This document shows, piece after piece, positions 5,014 to 5,158 of a DNA stretch of 5,158 nt (the first letter of the stretch is position 1; the number at the start of each line of letters is the position of its first letter). Below the pieces are notes generated by a model, which worked only from the letters and a program-made list of their open reading frames with translations, made no database searches and was not told the origin of the DNA. A program made the translations under genes and the position numbers. Source of the DNA: XYA12-FULL-58-9 sp001798605 (GTDB taxonomy: Bacteria > Myxococcota > XYA12-FULL-58-9); the NCBI GenBank assembly GCA_036736205.1, contig DAINMX010000342.1:1-5158 (forward strand). Reading direction: 5' to 3'.

Positions 5014-5034
5014 CGATAGTGGATCTCAGTTACA
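5014..5034 (-). repeat. Right terminal inverted repeat
   Basis: Read inwards on the minus strand from 5034 it begins TGTAACTGAGATCCACT, the partner of the left end at 107-127. The operon is read from this end. The core GTGGATCTC on the plus strand occupies 5019-5027. Confidence 0.88.
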
Positions 5035-5038
5035 CCGG
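5035..5038. repeat. Target-site duplication CCGG, right copy
   Basis: Second copy of the presumed target duplication, immediately outside the right inverted repeat. The third base pair of symmetry fails on either side, so the unoccupied target would have been CCACCGGCGG, a near-palindrome centred on CCGG. Confidence 0.75.
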
Positions 5039-5158
5039 CGGTAGCACAAAAGTATCTCGACTTTGGCCACAAAGACTCTACTGTTCGTATGGCGGATGTC
5101 AGACCGGGTGAGGTGGCAGAAATTGATTTTGGGCGCCTTGGTTTCATCCACGACGACG
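5035..5158 (+). pseudogene. Right fragment of the interrupted IS21-family transposase (IstA-like), start of the DDE domain
   Basis: The frame beginning with the codon at 5038 is open to the window edge (40 codons). It encodes DSTVRMADVRPGEVAEIDFG followed by RLGFIHDD. In IS21-family IstA proteins the stretch PGxxxxxDFGRLG holds the first catalytic Asp of the DDE triad; here that Asp is codon 5125-5127. This protein differs from the IstA inside the element, where the same site reads GEQGQMDWS, so it belongs to another IS21 lineage and is not a duplicated end of the same element. It lacks its own start next to the insertion, so it is read as the downstream half of a gene cut about 30 codons before the first catalytic residue. 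The rest of the gene lies outside the window. Confidence 0.75.

Larger units (their letters stand above)
107..5034 (-). mobile_element. Complete IS21-like transposable element with three accessory genes (about 4.93 kb)
   Basis: Both ends are visible. The element starts with TG at 107 and ends with CA at 5034. The terminal 21 bases are inverted repeats (18 of 21 match), and a CCGG direct repeat lies on each side (103-106 and 5035-5038), within the 4-8 bp duplications known for IS21 elements. Removing the element plus one CCGG restores an open frame in the host gene, which independently supports the boundaries. All five genes lie on the minus strand, in the order zinc-ribbon protein, ParB-like protein, IstA, IstB, winged-helix protein. 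Neither istA nor istB is interrupted and their catalytic residues are present, so the element looks potentially active. The usual IS21 element is about half this length and carries istA and istB only. It has not been matched to a named IS here. Confidence 0.88.

Noticed and set aside
4457..5111. Plus-strand open frames of about 157 codons over the leader and the zinc-ribbon gene
   Set aside because: They run through the right inverted repeat and opposite a Cys-rich gene with clear motif spacing; nothing recognisable is encoded.

Overview
The window is almost entirely one mobile element: an IS21-like insertion about 4.93 kb long (107-5034) carrying five genes, all on the minus strand. It sits inside another, broken transposase gene. 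Its ends are a TG...CA inverted pair (18 of 21 bases match) bordered by a 4-bp direct repeat, CCGG. When the element and one CCGG are removed in silico, the left flank (1-106) and right flank (5035-5158) join in one open frame. The right part of that frame reads like the start of the DDE domain of a different IS21-family IstA (motif EIDFGRLG). This looks like one IS21-type element inserted into another.

Layout in the element's own direction, right to left in the window: right inverted repeat; a non-coding leader of about 300 bp with two strong hairpins; a Cys-rich zinc-ribbon-like protein (4708-4337); a ParB-N-domain/HTH protein (4321-3305); IstA, the DDE transposase (3327-1675); IstB, the AAA+ ATPase helper (1775-861); a small winged-helix-like protein (864-463); then a non-coding tail of about 300 bp with a tandem repeat of about 60 bp that contains GC-rich hairpins; then the left inverted repeat. 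The genes are tightly packed: gaps of a few bases, or overlaps of 23, 101 and 4 bases. A single operon read from the right end is therefore likely. A plain IS21 element has only istA and istB in roughly 2-2.5 kb, so three accessory genes double the content.

How the genes may work together: IstA should cut and join DNA ends, and IstB should be the ATP-dependent helper for strand transfer and target choice. The ParB-like protein, the zinc-ribbon protein and the winged-helix protein are all probable nucleic-acid-binding proteins. They may regulate the operon, mark the ends or targets, or help maintain the element. Those three roles are inference from fold-like motifs and operon position. No ParA ATPase is present, so ordinary DNA partition is unlikely.

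Organism: the DNA is moderately GC-rich by eye with normal bacterial Shine-Dalgarno sites (AGGAG, AAGGA). The window holds no housekeeping gene, so taxonomy cannot be fixed. From memory, similar small Cys-rich proteins (motif GQRYCS) occur beside transposases in Proteobacteria, which makes a proteobacterial host a reasonable but weak guess.
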